DNA from: an uncultured Succinatimonas sp.
Lineage (GTDB): Bacteria; Pseudomonadota; Gammaproteobacteria; Enterobacterales; Succinivibrionaceae
NCBI GenBank assembly: GCA_905201175.1
Contig: CAJKNC010000002.1
Location: 1 to 49,918 of the forward strand
Direction: 5' to 3'
DNA length: 49,918 bases
The position numbers were made by a program, and so were the translations under genes. This document shows, piece by piece, positions 25,491 to 33,385 of this stretch. The notes under the pieces were generated by a model. It had not been told where the DNA came from, ran no database searches, and saw only the letters and a program-made list of their open reading frames with translations. How positions within the stretch are numbered: the stretch's first letter is position 1; each line of letters starts with the position of its first letter.

Positions 25491-27784
25491 GTTAATTCAA
25501 AATCAACTGGAGACGGTTCTTTAGCAACCGTCTCTAAATAATCTACCTTTTGAAAGCCTCGCGGCAGCATATCTCCGCTACGGCTGCGAGAACTTACCCT
25601 ATCTGCAAGCTCTGCTGCGCTCAAATTCAACACTCGTTTACCGCAATGGATAATCAAAAAGCCATTTTCCGGAACTACGGCAATAGCGGCAATGCCATCT
25701 GCGCCTACGGCAAGCTTAGAACTATTTATGTTAATAAGTTTATTGCCTCGTCCTGAACTCAAAATGGGCAATTCACTGACCTTATATATCAATAAACGTC
25801 CAGCCTTACTTGCAACCACGACAAAATCGCTCTCATAAGAGCTCAGCTTAAGCGGAGAAAAGATTTCAGCATCGCTGTCTAAGGAAATTAAAGCTTTGCC
25901 GCCGCGATTACGGGTCTGCAAATCCTTGCCGTTGCAAATAAAACCATAGCCCTTATTAGTTGACAGCAAATATTTATCGTTACTATTAGCAATTAAAACA
26001 TGTACAGGGACTTCTCCTGCAGCGAATTTTACCTTTGCAGATAAAGGTTCGCCCTGACTGCGCGCTGAAGGCAAATCGCGAATATCTACTGAATAAAGAC
26101 GTCCTTTATTAGATATAAATGAAGCTGCCTCATTGCTCTTGCCCGAAGCTTTAGATAAAAAGCCGTCACCTAAACGATAGGTTAAGCTCATAGCATCAAT
26201 ATCTGCACTTGCTGCTGCTCTAACCCACCCCATTTTAGATAAGATTACTGTCGTAGCTGTAGCCGGCAATAGCTCATCCTCGCTTAAAGCCTGCGCAGCT
26301 TCATGAGCAATTAGCTCACACCGCCGTTCATCGCCATAAAGCTTCATATCCTCTTTAAGCTCACGCTTAATATAGCCTTTTAATTTTTTTTCTGAACCTA
26401 ATAAAGCTGCCAGCTTTTCCTTCTCAGATAAAAGCTTATCCATTTCTGCTTTAAGCTTGATTTCTTCTAAGCGAGCTAACTGCCTTAATTTGGTTTCTAA
26501 AATATATTCAGCCTGAACTTCCGTCAAATTAAAACGGCTCATCAATTCAGCTTTAGGGTCATCATTATGACGAATGATCTCTATAACTTCATCGAGATTT
26601 AAAAATACCTCAAGCAAGCCTTCTAAAAGATGCAGGCGTGCATTAACAGCATTTAAACGATACTGCAATTTAGCCGTTACAGTCTTTAATCTAAAACTTA
26701 GCCATTCATTTAAAATAGTCTTTAAATCTTTTACTGCCGGCTTACCATCTAAACCCAAAATGTTCAGATTGACCCTATAAGTATTTTCAAGAGAAGTTAA
26801 AGCAAATAGCTGTTCCATAAGCTCATGAGCATCTACTCGCTTTGAGCGCGGAACAATAATAAGCCGGCATGGATTCTCATGATCTGAAGCATTTACAATA
26901 TCACTTATCTGTACAAGCTTTTTCTTAGCTAAAAGATCTGCTATCTGCTTTTCAACTAATCCTCCGGATACCTGATAAGGTAATGCTTTAATCACAATCC
27001 CTTCTTTTTCTACCTCATATACGGCTCTTTGCCTTATAATGCCTTTGCCGCTTTCATACATGCGCAAAAGTTCGTCATGAGAAGTAGTAATCTGGCAGCC
27101 ATTAGGATAATCAGGCCCTTTAACCATTGCCATAAGCTCGGCAATACTGGCATCCGGATTGTCTAAAAGATAAATGCAGGCCGCTGCAACTTCATTTAAA
27201 TTATGCGGAGGAATATCAGTAGCCATGCCTACAGCAATACCTGTAGTGCCATTTAAGAGAATATTGGGCAGGCGTGCCGGCAAAGCCTTAGGCTCATCAA
27301 CAGTGCCGTCAAAATTAGGAACCCATTCCACACATCCTTGATTTAAATCCTCAAGCAAAACATTAGAATAAGGAGCTAAACGCGATTCGGTATAACGCAT
27401 AGCGGCAAAAGACTTAGGTTCCTCAGCATCGCCCCAATTTCCTTGCCCATCAATTAAAGGGTAACGATAGCTAAAATCCTGAGCCATCAAGACCATAGCC
27501 TCATAACAGGCAGAATCGCCGTGCGGATGATATTTACCTAAAACCTCACCTACTGTACGGGCTGATTTTGTATGTTTAGCCTTAGGATTGATGCCTAATT
27601 TAGCCATGGCAAACACAATGCGTCTTTGCACAGGCTTCATGCCATCGGTGACCGACGGCAAAGCTCGATCACGAATTACATTCATGGAATAATTTAAATA
27701 AGCATCTTCAGCAAACTGCGATAGCGGTAATTGTTCTACGCCGTCTAAGCTTAAAATACGCTTATGTTCTTCATTATCTTGCAT
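25487..27784 (-). CDS. parC: DNA topoisomerase IV subunit A
   Basis: Decatenates daughter chromosomes with ParE. The catalytic tyrosine is Tyr131 in AAMRYTE. The quinolone-resistance region reads YHPHGDSACYEAM with Ser91 and Glu95, equivalent to wild-type Ser80 and Glu84 of E. coli. The C-terminal beta-propeller region begins near residue 500. At 765 residues, with a ParC-length C-terminal domain (E. coli 752), ParC is favoured over GyrA (about 875). parE is not in the window. The last codons encode a perfect hairpin at the RNA level (25510-25534). Confidence 0.95.
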   Translation of the reverse strand: MQDNEEHKRILSLDGVEQLPLSQFAEDAYLNYSMNVIRDRALPSVTDGMKPVQRRIVFAMAKLGINPKAKHTKSARTVGEVLGKYHPHGDSACYEAMVLMAQDFSYRYPLIDGQGNWGDAEEPKSFAAMRYTESRLAPYSNVLLEDLNQGCVEWVPNFDGTVDEPKALPARLPNILLNGTTGIAVGMATDIPPHNLNEVAAACIYLLDNPDASIAELMAMVKGPDYPNGCQITTSHDELLRMYESGKGIIRQRAVYEVEKEGIVIKALPYQVSGGLVEKQIADLLAKKKLVQISDIVNASDHENPCRLIIVPRSKRVDAHELMEQLFALTSLENTYRVNLNILGLDGKPAVKDLKTILNEWLSFRLKTVTAKLQYRLNAVNARLHLLEGLLEVFLNLDEVIEIIRHNDDPKAELMSRFNLTEVQAEYILETKLRQLARLEEIKLKAEMDKLLSEKEKLAALLGSEKKLKGYIKRELKEDMKLYGDERRCELIAHEAAQALSEDELLPATATTVILSKMGWVRAAASADIDAMSLTYRLGDGFLSKASGKSNEAASFISNKGRLYSVDIRDLPSARSQGEPLSAKVKFAAGEVPVHVLIANSNDKYLLSTNKGYGFICNGKDLQTRNRGGKALISLDSDAEIFSPLKLSSYESDFVVVASKAGRLLIYKVSELPILSSGRGNKLININSSKLAVGADGIAAIAVVPENGFLIIHCGKRVLNLSAAELADRVSSRSRSGDMLPRGFQKVDYLETVAKEPSPVDFELT
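25510..25534. other. perfect hairpin in the 3' end of parC
   Basis: GAGACGGTT and AACCGTCTC make a 9 bp stem with a 7-base loop. It lies inside the parC coding end and 20 bases past the yggT stop on the opposite strand. U-runs are weak on both sides. It could serve as a shared terminator or 3'-end stabiliser for two overlapping convergent genes. Confidence 0.45.
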
Positions 27785-27880
27785 GGAAAATTCTCACCTA
27801 AGTCTTGGCTATAAGCTATAATGTATAATTTATGCGGGAACAAAAAATCAGCAAACTGCCATTTTATTCAGGAGCAGCAA

Positions 27881-28510
27881 TTGAAATTCTTAGTTTACAG
27901 CATTTTTGTTACTATATTAAGTTTTGCAAGCAACGCTTATGCTACATGGCGTAACCTGCCTACAGATATTCTCTCTCAAGCTGTAAGTGAGGATATCGTT
28001 TATGATGCAGATTTTGATTATCAAAAACTTGGGAAAATATACAATTTGGATATTTTCCCAGATGAGATTTTCAGCCACAAAAAAAATCTTGTTGACCATG
28101 TCATAGTACATAAATCTCACCATCAAATGTTATTGATGAATAAAAATCATGTTGTAAAAAAATATTGGATTGCTCTTTCAGATAGGCCTGTAGGACGGAA
28201 GCAATATGAAGGAGATCGACGTACCCCCGAAGGAACCTATACGCTTGATTATATCAAGGAACACTCTAACTACTACCGAGCTTTCCATATATCTTATCCA
28301 AATGAAGATGACATTCAAAACGCCCGCAAAATGGGAATGCGTCCTGGAGGAATGATCATGATTCATGGCCAGCCGCCTTCATCAGGAGAATATCAGGAAA
28401 CCGTTCAGCGTACCGATTGGACAAATGGCTGTATTGCCTTATTAAATCCGGATATCGATGAATTCATCTCTTTAGTAGATGTCGGCACTAAAATCACAAT
28501 TTATCCGTAA
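27881..28510 (+). CDS. exported L,D-transpeptidase (YkuD domain)
   Basis: Probable periplasmic cell-wall enzyme. I start at the TTG at 27881: AGGAG lies 7 bases upstream and the protein then opens with a good signal peptide, cleaved after the SNAYA of FASNAYA. The in-frame ATG at 27821 would add 20 residues ahead of the hydrophobic core. The YkuD catalytic motif is present: MIHGQ, then DWTNGCIAL with the nucleophile Cys. The length is 209 residues. Relatives either cross-link peptidoglycan, attach lipoprotein, or (DpaA/YafK) remove it, and sequence alone does not tell which. It stands alone, divergent from parC. Confidence 0.85.
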   Translation: MKFLVYSIFVTILSFASNAYATWRNLPTDILSQAVSEDIVYDADFDYQKLGKIYNLDIFPDEIFSHKKNLVDHVIVHKSHHQMLLMNKNHVVKKYWIALSDRPVGRKQYEGDRRTPEGTYTLDYIKEHSNYYRAFHISYPNEDDIQNARKMGMRPGGMIMIHGQPPSSGEYQETVQRTDWTNGCIALLNPDIDEFISLVDVGTKITIYP

Positions 28511-28513
28511 TGC

Positions 28514-28545
28514 AAAATTATGTCTCTTCAAAGAGGCATAATTTT
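28514..28545. terminator. bidirectional rho-independent terminator
   Basis: A 14 bp stem (AAAATTATGTCTCT pairing with AGAGGCATAATTTT, one G-U) with a 4-base loop, flanked by A- and T-runs. It sits between the converging L,D-transpeptidase gene and the unknown gene at 28565, so it can end both transcripts. Confidence 0.8.
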
Positions 28546-28564
28546 CTAAAATGAATGCTTTTAT

Positions 28565-28909
28565 TTAATCTCCATTTGGAAACCAGTCTACTCTGCCTTT
28601 TTGTTCACTCATGCTCTCTTCAGAAAAAAACAGATTAGCTACTACAACATCGTCATAATCATCCTGACGATCTTTTTTGCTGTAAATAAAACTAACTTTA
28701 TAAAGAGGATAGCCAAAATCTTCCTCAATAGATTCTTCCCCTTCACCTATAATTTCAATCTCAAAACACAGCTCATATTCTTCATTCTGAGCAAAATACA
28801 ATAAACGCTGAAATTCATTTGGCGAATCATATGCTAAAGATTCCTCTGCCGTTGTCTTATACAGAGCCAAAGCATAATCAACAATTCTATCTTGAATGTC
28901 TTCACCCAT
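28565..28909 (-). CDS. uncharacterised small acidic protein
   Basis: I do not recognise this 114-residue protein. It is strongly acidic (runs such as EGEESIEEDFG and KKDRQDDYDD), has no signal peptide or membrane helix, and has an alternating hydrophobic pattern (YELCFEIEIIG, YKVSFIYS, DVVVANLFF) suggesting a small beta-rich cytoplasmic fold. Its ATG directly abuts the stop codon of the flavin-reductase gene with no spacing, so the pair is surely co-transcribed and probably coupled. A terminator follows. Base composition is like the neighbours, and I see no sign of transfer. Confidence 0.75.
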   Translation of the reverse strand: MGEDIQDRIVDYALALYKTTAEESLAYDSPNEFQRLLYFAQNEEYELCFEIEIIGEGEESIEEDFGYPLYKVSFIYSKKDRQDDYDDVVVANLFFSEESMSEQKGRVDWFPNGD

Positions 28910-29455
28910 TTATGCATCCTCTCCACCAGTTATGAATTTGTCTTCAGTAACATGATGTAAAGCTAATTTAGCGCCTTTAGCAAAATTGTGCTCTTTGTTA
29001 TCCCATAAGCCTTCTCTTACGTAAAGATTTATTACATTTCCCATACAAATGCCTGTGTTAGCTAATAATTGCTGATCTGCAAGCTCACACTCAAAATAGG
29101 CCAGACAATTAGGAATAACTTTAAGCTGCAGTTTTTCTGAAACCTCATAAGGGACGCCTGTGGCTTCAAATTTGTCCCCGCAATCTCTGCCATGAATAGA
29201 ACCGACTTTTAAAATTAAAGCTTTTTGGGAGACCTCAGGAATAGCAACCACAAATTTAGAAGTTTTTAGTATATTTTCAGTTGTCGTATGTGTAGAAGCC
29301 AAAACCACCAAGATTTGATCTGCATCAAAAGGACAATTCCAAGCTGCAGTCATTATATCGCTTACACCAGATATAGACTTAGAAGAAACCGTGACGGTAC
29401 TTCCTCCTGTAAATATACGAAAAGCCTGAGAAGTATCAACCTTCTGATAAAACAT
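28910..29455 (-). CDS. flavin reductase-like (flavoredoxin family) protein
   Basis: A 181-residue protein of the flavin-reductase-like, FMN-binding split-barrel family. The pattern near residues 20-60 is typical of the family: V-TV-SSKSISG, DIMTAAWNCPFDADQILVVLASTHTTTENI. It continues with FVVAIPEVSQ and ends with a VIPNCLAYFECEL strand. Such proteins bind FMN and may pass electrons or reduce flavin; the substrate is unknown. A GGAG ribosome site precedes the ATG. It is first in a two-gene unit with the unknown acidic protein. Confidence 0.82.
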   Translation of the reverse strand: MFYQKVDTSQAFRIFTGGSTVTVSSKSISGVSDIMTAAWNCPFDADQILVVLASTHTTTENILKTSKFVVAIPEVSQKALILKVGSIHGRDCGDKFEATGVPYEVSEKLQLKVIPNCLAYFECELADQQLLANTGICMGNVINLYVREGLWDNKEHNFAKGAKLALHHVTEDKFITGGEDA

Positions 29456-29722
29456 AATTTAACTCCAAATAAATATAATTAAGAACTAGAATAAGCTAAA
29501 AACTAATTCCAAATAAAGAGTTTAATTTAAAGCTACTTATACTTTAACAGATTGTATTTAAAAGATCTTTTTTATATACAGACATTTTATAAAAAAACAT
29601 AGACAGATTAAATTTACAATCTTTAAAAATTCGCAGGTAAAAAGAAAATTTTTATAACCGCAGCAAATACCTGTAAAATAAATAATCTTGGAAATGTCTT
29701 GATATAGGGGCTTTTATCATAT
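29456..29722. other. AT-rich intergenic stretch
   Basis: This 267-base region holds the upstream sequence of the flavin-reductase gene and an AAAAGATCTTTT palindrome near 29560. A CAGGTA/TACCTG inverted repeat lies around 29635-29673. I see no tRNA, no supported reading frame and no clear promoter pair. Confidence 0.4.
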
Positions 29723-29752
29723 AAAAAAGGCTGCATAATAGCAGCCTTTTTT
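29723..29752 (-). terminator. rho-independent terminator of the alpha operon
   Basis: AAAAAAGGCTGC and GCAGCCTTTTTT form a 12 bp stem with a 6-base loop, ending in a T-run on the minus strand. It lies 12 bases after the rpoA2 stop. It is the natural end of the rpsM-rpsK-rpsD-rpoA1-rplQ-rpoA2 unit and shows rpoA2 belongs to it. Confidence 0.9.
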
Positions 29753-29764
29753 AAAAAATCATTT

Positions 29765-30754
29765 TTACTTGGATACATCTAAATCAGCAGGCGGCCAATT
29801 TTCAAGACGCATACCTAAAGATAGACCTCTCTCTGCCAATACGTCCTTAATTTCGGTTAAGGACTTCTTGCCTAAATTCGGGGTCTTTAATAATTCGACT
29901 TCAGTCTTTTGTACGAGATCGCCGATATACTTGATACCTTCAGTCTTTAAGCAATTAGCAGAGCGTACAGTAAGCTCTAAATCTTCGACTGGACAGATAA
30001 GCTTAGGATCAATTAACGGTCTGAAGTTTGCATCTTCCTGAGGGGCAACCGCTCCACGGATATCAACAAAAGAGTTCAGCTGATCTGCAAAAATGGTGGA
30101 AGCAATGCCAACCGCATCTTTTGGATCAATAGTACCGTTAGTTTCGATATCAAGAATTAACTGCTCTTTTTCATCTGCAATAGGCGCAGTATGAACGGCT
30201 ACATTTAAAACCGGGCAGTACATGGCATCAATCAACAATCTGCCAATGAAACGATCCTCACTACCTTCAACATAAGGATGAGAAGTAGTCGGAACATAAC
30301 CACGACCACGGGAAACATGCAGGTGCATGTTGAGTTTAACGTCCTCAGAAGTGATGTGGCACAACACCAGATCAGGATTGCGGATTTCAACACCGTGCGG
30401 GCAAATAATATCACCTGCAGTTACAGGACCAATACCGGTCTTCTTAATCTCAAGTACCGGATCGTCGTGCAGTAATCCTTCAACTGCAACCGCAACTTCC
30501 TTAAGGTTGAGCAGGATCAACAGCACGTCTTCCTGAATACCTTCAACTGCACTGTATTCATGAACAACACCTTCAATCTCACAAGCGGTAATTGCATAGC
30601 CTGGGATTGAGGATAACATGATGCGACGCAAAGCCGTGCCTATAATTTGCGCATAATGCTTTTCAAACGGCTCAAGAGTTACGCGATAAACAAAGCGTGA
30701 TTGCTCGGTAACGCTCTTGATGTTTGGTTTGATAGAATCAATGATCTGATCCAA
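29765..30754 (-). CDS. rpoA2: second RNA polymerase alpha subunit (alpha-2), beta-binding type
   Basis: A complete 329-residue alpha subunit, with assembly N-terminal domain and C-terminal DNA/activator-binding domain. The segment that contacts beta in E. coli is kept: GTALRRIMLSSIPG retains the Arg44-Arg45 pair (Arg45 is essential for assembly), and VVHEYSAVEGIQED matches the 64-77 region. It also keeps TGIGPVTAGDI and SRGRGYVPT. The beta-prime-proximal segment (E. coli 186-200, VEAARVEQRTDLDK) is lost: it reads HTAPIADEKEQ, about four residues shorter. The C-terminal domain is intact (TVRSANCLK with the Arg265 equivalent, NLGKKSLTEIK). It starts with TTG behind a GAGG site; an in-frame TAA lies two codons upstream. 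It is the last gene of the operon, after rplQ. The paralogue is at 31261-32253. The suffix 2 is mine. Confidence 0.95.
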   Translation of the reverse strand: MDQIIDSIKPNIKSVTEQSRFVYRVTLEPFEKHYAQIIGTALRRIMLSSIPGYAITACEIEGVVHEYSAVEGIQEDVLLILLNLKEVAVAVEGLLHDDPVLEIKKTGIGPVTAGDIICPHGVEIRNPDLVLCHITSEDVKLNMHLHVSRGRGYVPTTSHPYVEGSEDRFIGRLLIDAMYCPVLNVAVHTAPIADEKEQLILDIETNGTIDPKDAVGIASTIFADQLNSFVDIRGAVAPQEDANFRPLIDPKLICPVEDLELTVRSANCLKTEGIKYIGDLVQKTEVELLKTPNLGKKSLTEIKDVLAERGLSLGMRLENWPPADLDVSK

Positions 30755-30799
30755 GGTTTAACCCTCGTTTTTGTATACAGTCGGCAAGCTTTCAAGTAC

Positions 30800-30821
30800 A
30801 ATGGGCGTTCTCACGCCCATT
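30800..30821 (-). other. strong hairpin between rplQ and rpoA2
   Basis: AATGGGCGT and ACGCCCATT form a perfect 9 bp GC-rich stem with a TCTC/GAGA loop, 5 bases after the rplQ stop. No U-run follows on the minus strand, so it is not a simple terminator. It may tune rpoA2 expression or protect the upstream mRNA. A weak TTGTAC-18-TATACA pair downstream could be a promoter. Confidence 0.6.
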
Positions 30822-30826
30822 ACTTA

Positions 30827-31237
30827 TTAAGCGTTCTCAGAAGCTGAGGCTTCAGTGTTAACACTCTCATCCTTAACTTCAGGACGATCAGTTAACATGA
30901 TGTAGGCAACAGGAGCCTTATCACCAGGACGTAAACCAGCCTTGATGATACGAGTATAACCACCCGGACGGTTAGCAGAAAGCTTACCAATTACATTGAA
31001 AAGCTTAGCAACAACAGCTTCGTCACGAAGACGAGCAAAGGCTAAACGACGATTTGCAACTGAATCAACCTTTGCTAAGGTGATCAAAGGCTCGACAAAG
31101 CGACGTAATTCCTTAGCCTTAGGCACAGTGGTTTTAATCACTTCGTAGCTAAGGAGAGCGTTAGCGAGGTTGCGGTACAATGCTGCACGATGTGAAGCAG
31201 TACGGCCAAAATGACGGCCGCTTAAACGATGACGCAT
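30827..31237 (-). CDS. rplQ: 50S ribosomal protein L17
   Basis: Large-subunit protein of 136 residues. MRHRLSGRHFGRT at the N-terminus, IKTTVPKAKELRRFVEPLI and the TLAKVDSVANRRLAFARLR block are close to E. coli. A serine- and glutamate-containing tail of about 15 residues extends beyond the E. coli end. It lies between the two rpoA genes, whereas normally rplQ ends the alpha operon. Confidence 0.98.
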   Translation of the reverse strand: MRHRLSGRHFGRTASHRAALYRNLANALLSYEVIKTTVPKAKELRRFVEPLITLAKVDSVANRRLAFARLRDEAVVAKLFNVIGKLSANRPGGYTRIIKAGLRPGDKAPVAYIMLTDRPEVKDESVNTEASASENA

Positions 31238-31260
31238 TTCCTAATTCCTTTCTTATTAAG

Positions 31261-32253
31261 TTAATTGTTTGGTACTCTCAGTCCCGGAGGCGGCCAATTA
31301 GCCACACGCATACCCAAAGATAATCCTCTCTGAGCTAATACATCCTTAATTTCAGTTAAGGACTTCTTGCCTAGGTTAGGAGTCTTGAGTAACTCAACCT
31401 CAGTACGCTGTACCAAATCACCGATGTGAATGATATTCTCCGCCTTGAGGCAGTTAGCTGAACGAACTGTAAGTTCAAGATCATCTACAAGCTGCATCAG
31501 CACAGGATCCGGCATCGGAGGAGCAGAAGGAGCTAAAGCACGTTCTGTAATATCCTCTTTATTGATAATATTAGACATACTATCAACTAATAAATCAGAT
31601 GCCATCATCAATGCATTCTCAGGAGTAATAGTACCGTCAGTTTCCAGATCAATAATTAATCTATCAAGATCGGTACGCTGCTCAACACGAGCTGACTCAA
31701 CTTCATAAAAGAAGCGTCTTACCGGGCAATAATTGGCATCTATCAGAATAACACCTTCTCCATCAGCGGGGAGGTGCTTAGGATCAGATGCCATAACATA
31801 GCCGACTCCTGAGCTTAAACGAAGTTTCATCGACAACGAAGCCTTGGCACCAGTGAGAGTGCAGATATGAGCATCCGGATTGGCAAAGCTAATGCCTTCA
31901 GGACAAACAATGTCTGAAGCTTTCACCTCACCTTCGCCGCTCTTCTCAAGTGACAACCATACAGGCTCGTCAAGAAGATTATTTGCAACGATACCAAGCA
32001 GCTTCAAATTAATGATTAGCTCAAATATCGATTCAGACATATCTTCTTTTATGCTGTATTGATCTTTTATACCTTCGATAGAAAATGCATCAACTGCAGT
32101 TCCAGACAAGGTCTTAAGCAAAATTCCGGTTAATGCTACACCTAAAGTATTGCCATAACCACGTTCTAGAGGTTCTAAAACCACATGAGCATGGTTTGGA
32201 CCGACTTCGGTAAAATCTACCGGCTTAGGTTTAAGCAGTTCAACAACAGACAC
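31261..32253 (-). CDS. rpoA1: first RNA polymerase alpha subunit (alpha-1), beta-prime-binding type
   Basis: A complete 330-residue alpha subunit in the canonical rpoA position after rpsD. It keeps LEPLERGYGNTLG and the beta-prime-proximal YEVESARVEQRTDLDRL segment (E. coli 185-201). It has lost the beta-binding determinants: GVALTGILLKTLSG replaces the Arg44-Arg45 pair, and IKDQYSIKEDMSES replaces the 64-77 region. GEGEVKASDI and SGVGYVMA also depart from consensus. The C-terminal domain is intact (TVRSANCLK, NLGKKSLTEIKDVL) and is identical to that of rpoA2 at 57 of 66 positions by hand alignment. The start is GTG after a GGGG-rich site. It is not a pseudogene, because the frame is open and the C-terminal domain strongly conserved. 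The suffix 1 is mine. Confidence 0.95.
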   Translation of the reverse strand: MSVVELLKPKPVDFTEVGPNHAHVVLEPLERGYGNTLGVALTGILLKTLSGTAVDAFSIEGIKDQYSIKEDMSESIFELIINLKLLGIVANNLLDEPVWLSLEKSGEGEVKASDIVCPEGISFANPDAHICTLTGAKASLSMKLRLSSGVGYVMASDPKHLPADGEGVILIDANYCPVRRFFYEVESARVEQRTDLDRLIIDLETDGTITPENALMMASDLLVDSMSNIINKEDITERALAPSAPPMPDPVLMQLVDDLELTVRSANCLKAENIIHIGDLVQRTEVELLKTPNLGKKSLTEIKDVLAQRGLSLGMRVANWPPPGLRVPNN

Positions 32254-32298
32254 TAGAGATACCCCACATTATTAGGTGCTGGCAAGGGTTGCCGTTAA

Positions 32299-32922
32299 TT
32301 ACTTAGAGTACAATTCGACGATGAGCTGTTCCTTAATATCAGCAGGAAGCTCAGAGCGCTCAGGATTGTTCTTGTAAGTGCCTTTCATATGGTCAACATC
32401 AACGTCAATCCAAGTAGGCTTCAAAGCACGCTGACCTGAAAGATCAATTGCAGCCTTGATACGCAACTGCTTCTTTGCCTTCTCACGAACAGCAATAACG
32501 TCGGAAGGTTGTACCTGATAAGAAGGAATATTAACGATCTGATCGTTTACGGTAATAGCCTTATGGGAAACTAACTGACGAGCCTCCATACGGGTAGAAC
32601 CGAAGCCCATACGATAAACAACGTTATCTAAACGGCTTTCCAACAGCTTGAGTAAGTTCTCACCGGTATTGCCGGTCATACGAGCTGCTTTCTTGTAATA
32701 GTTACGGAATTGACGCTCAAGAACACCGTAAATACGGCGAACCTTCTGCTTCTCACGAAGCTGCATACCATAGTCAGACAAACGCGGCTTGTTAGCGCCG
32801 TGCTGACCCGGAACGGTATCTAATTTGCACTTGGTGTCAATTGCACGAACACCAGACTTCAGAAATAAATCAACACCCTCGCGGCGGCTTAATTTCAGAG
32901 CTGGACCTGTGTATTTTGCCAT
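32299..32922 (-). CDS. rpsD: 30S ribosomal protein S4
   Basis: Primary 16S rRNA binder and, in E. coli, translational repressor of the alpha operon. The length is 207 residues. ARYTGPALKLSRREG-like N-terminus, LLKLLESRLDNVVYRMGF and the S4 domain (ARQLVSHKAITVNDQIVNIPSY) are clear. The S4-type pseudoknot leader upstream of rpsM (33734-33816) suggests the same feedback here, which would then also govern both rpoA genes. Confidence 0.98.
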   Translation of the reverse strand: MAKYTGPALKLSRREGVDLFLKSGVRAIDTKCKLDTVPGQHGANKPRLSDYGMQLREKQKVRRIYGVLERQFRNYYKKAARMTGNTGENLLKLLESRLDNVVYRMGFGSTRMEARQLVSHKAITVNDQIVNIPSYQVQPSDVIAVREKAKKQLRIKAAIDLSGQRALKPTWIDVDVDHMKGTYKNNPERSELPADIKEQLIVELYSK

Positions 32923-32952
32923 TTATCTTTCTCCAGAAATTTTACTCGAAGG

Positions 32953-33375
32953 TTAGACACGACGCTTTTTAGGCGGGCGGCAACCATTGTGAGGGATAGG
33001 GGTAACATCAGTGATGTTGGTGATCTTAAAACCGATTGCATTTAAAGCACGGATAGAAGACTCACGTCCCGGGCCTGGTCCCTTGACTAAAACTTCAAGG
33101 TTCTTTACGCCAAATTCCTTGGCAGCCTCGCCAGCACGCTCAGTAGCAACCTGAGCTGCATACGGAGTAGACTTACGAGAACCACGGAAACCTGAACCAC
33201 CAGCAGTTGCCCAAGAAAGGACATTGCCCTGGCGATCAGAAATGGACACGATGGTATTGTTGAAAGATGCATGGATATGAGCCACGCCGTCGGCAACCTG
33301 CTTCTTAGAGCGCTTGCCGCGTACACGGGTGGCCGGTGCCTGCTGAGCAGTTGCGGTCTTAATTTCTTCAGCCAT
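32953..33375 (-). CDS. rpsK: 30S ribosomal protein S11
   Basis: Platform protein of the small subunit, 140 residues (E. coli 129). The core AHIHASFNNTIVSISDRQGN and the C-terminal PIPHNGCRPPKKRRV are diagnostic. An N-terminal lead of about ten residues (MAEEIKTATAQQAPA) is longer than in E. coli. Confidence 0.98.
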   Translation of the reverse strand: MAEEIKTATAQQAPATRVRGKRSKKQVADGVAHIHASFNNTIVSISDRQGNVLSWATAGGSGFRGSRKSTPYAAQVATERAGEAAKEFGVKNLEVLVKGPGPGRESSIRALNAIGFKITNITDVTPIPHNGCRPPKKRRV

Positions 33376-33385
33376 CTAAACTCTC

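Noticed and set aside
29456..29764. tRNA or small RNA gene in the gap after rpoA2
   Set aside because: No cloverleaf or TTCGA-type T-loop was found. Apart from the terminator, only weak AT inverted repeats are present.
31430..31708. Plus-strand frame antisense to rpoA1
   Set aside because: It is a shadow of the conserved C-terminal coding region, rich in Ser and Arg, with no ribosome site. A similar shadow occurs at 29769-30041 opposite rpoA2.
31261..32253. rpoA1 as a decaying pseudogene
   Set aside because: The frame is fully open, the C-terminal domain and the 185-201 segment are strongly conserved, and the start and ribosome site are sound. Changes are confined to regions that the other copy preserves.
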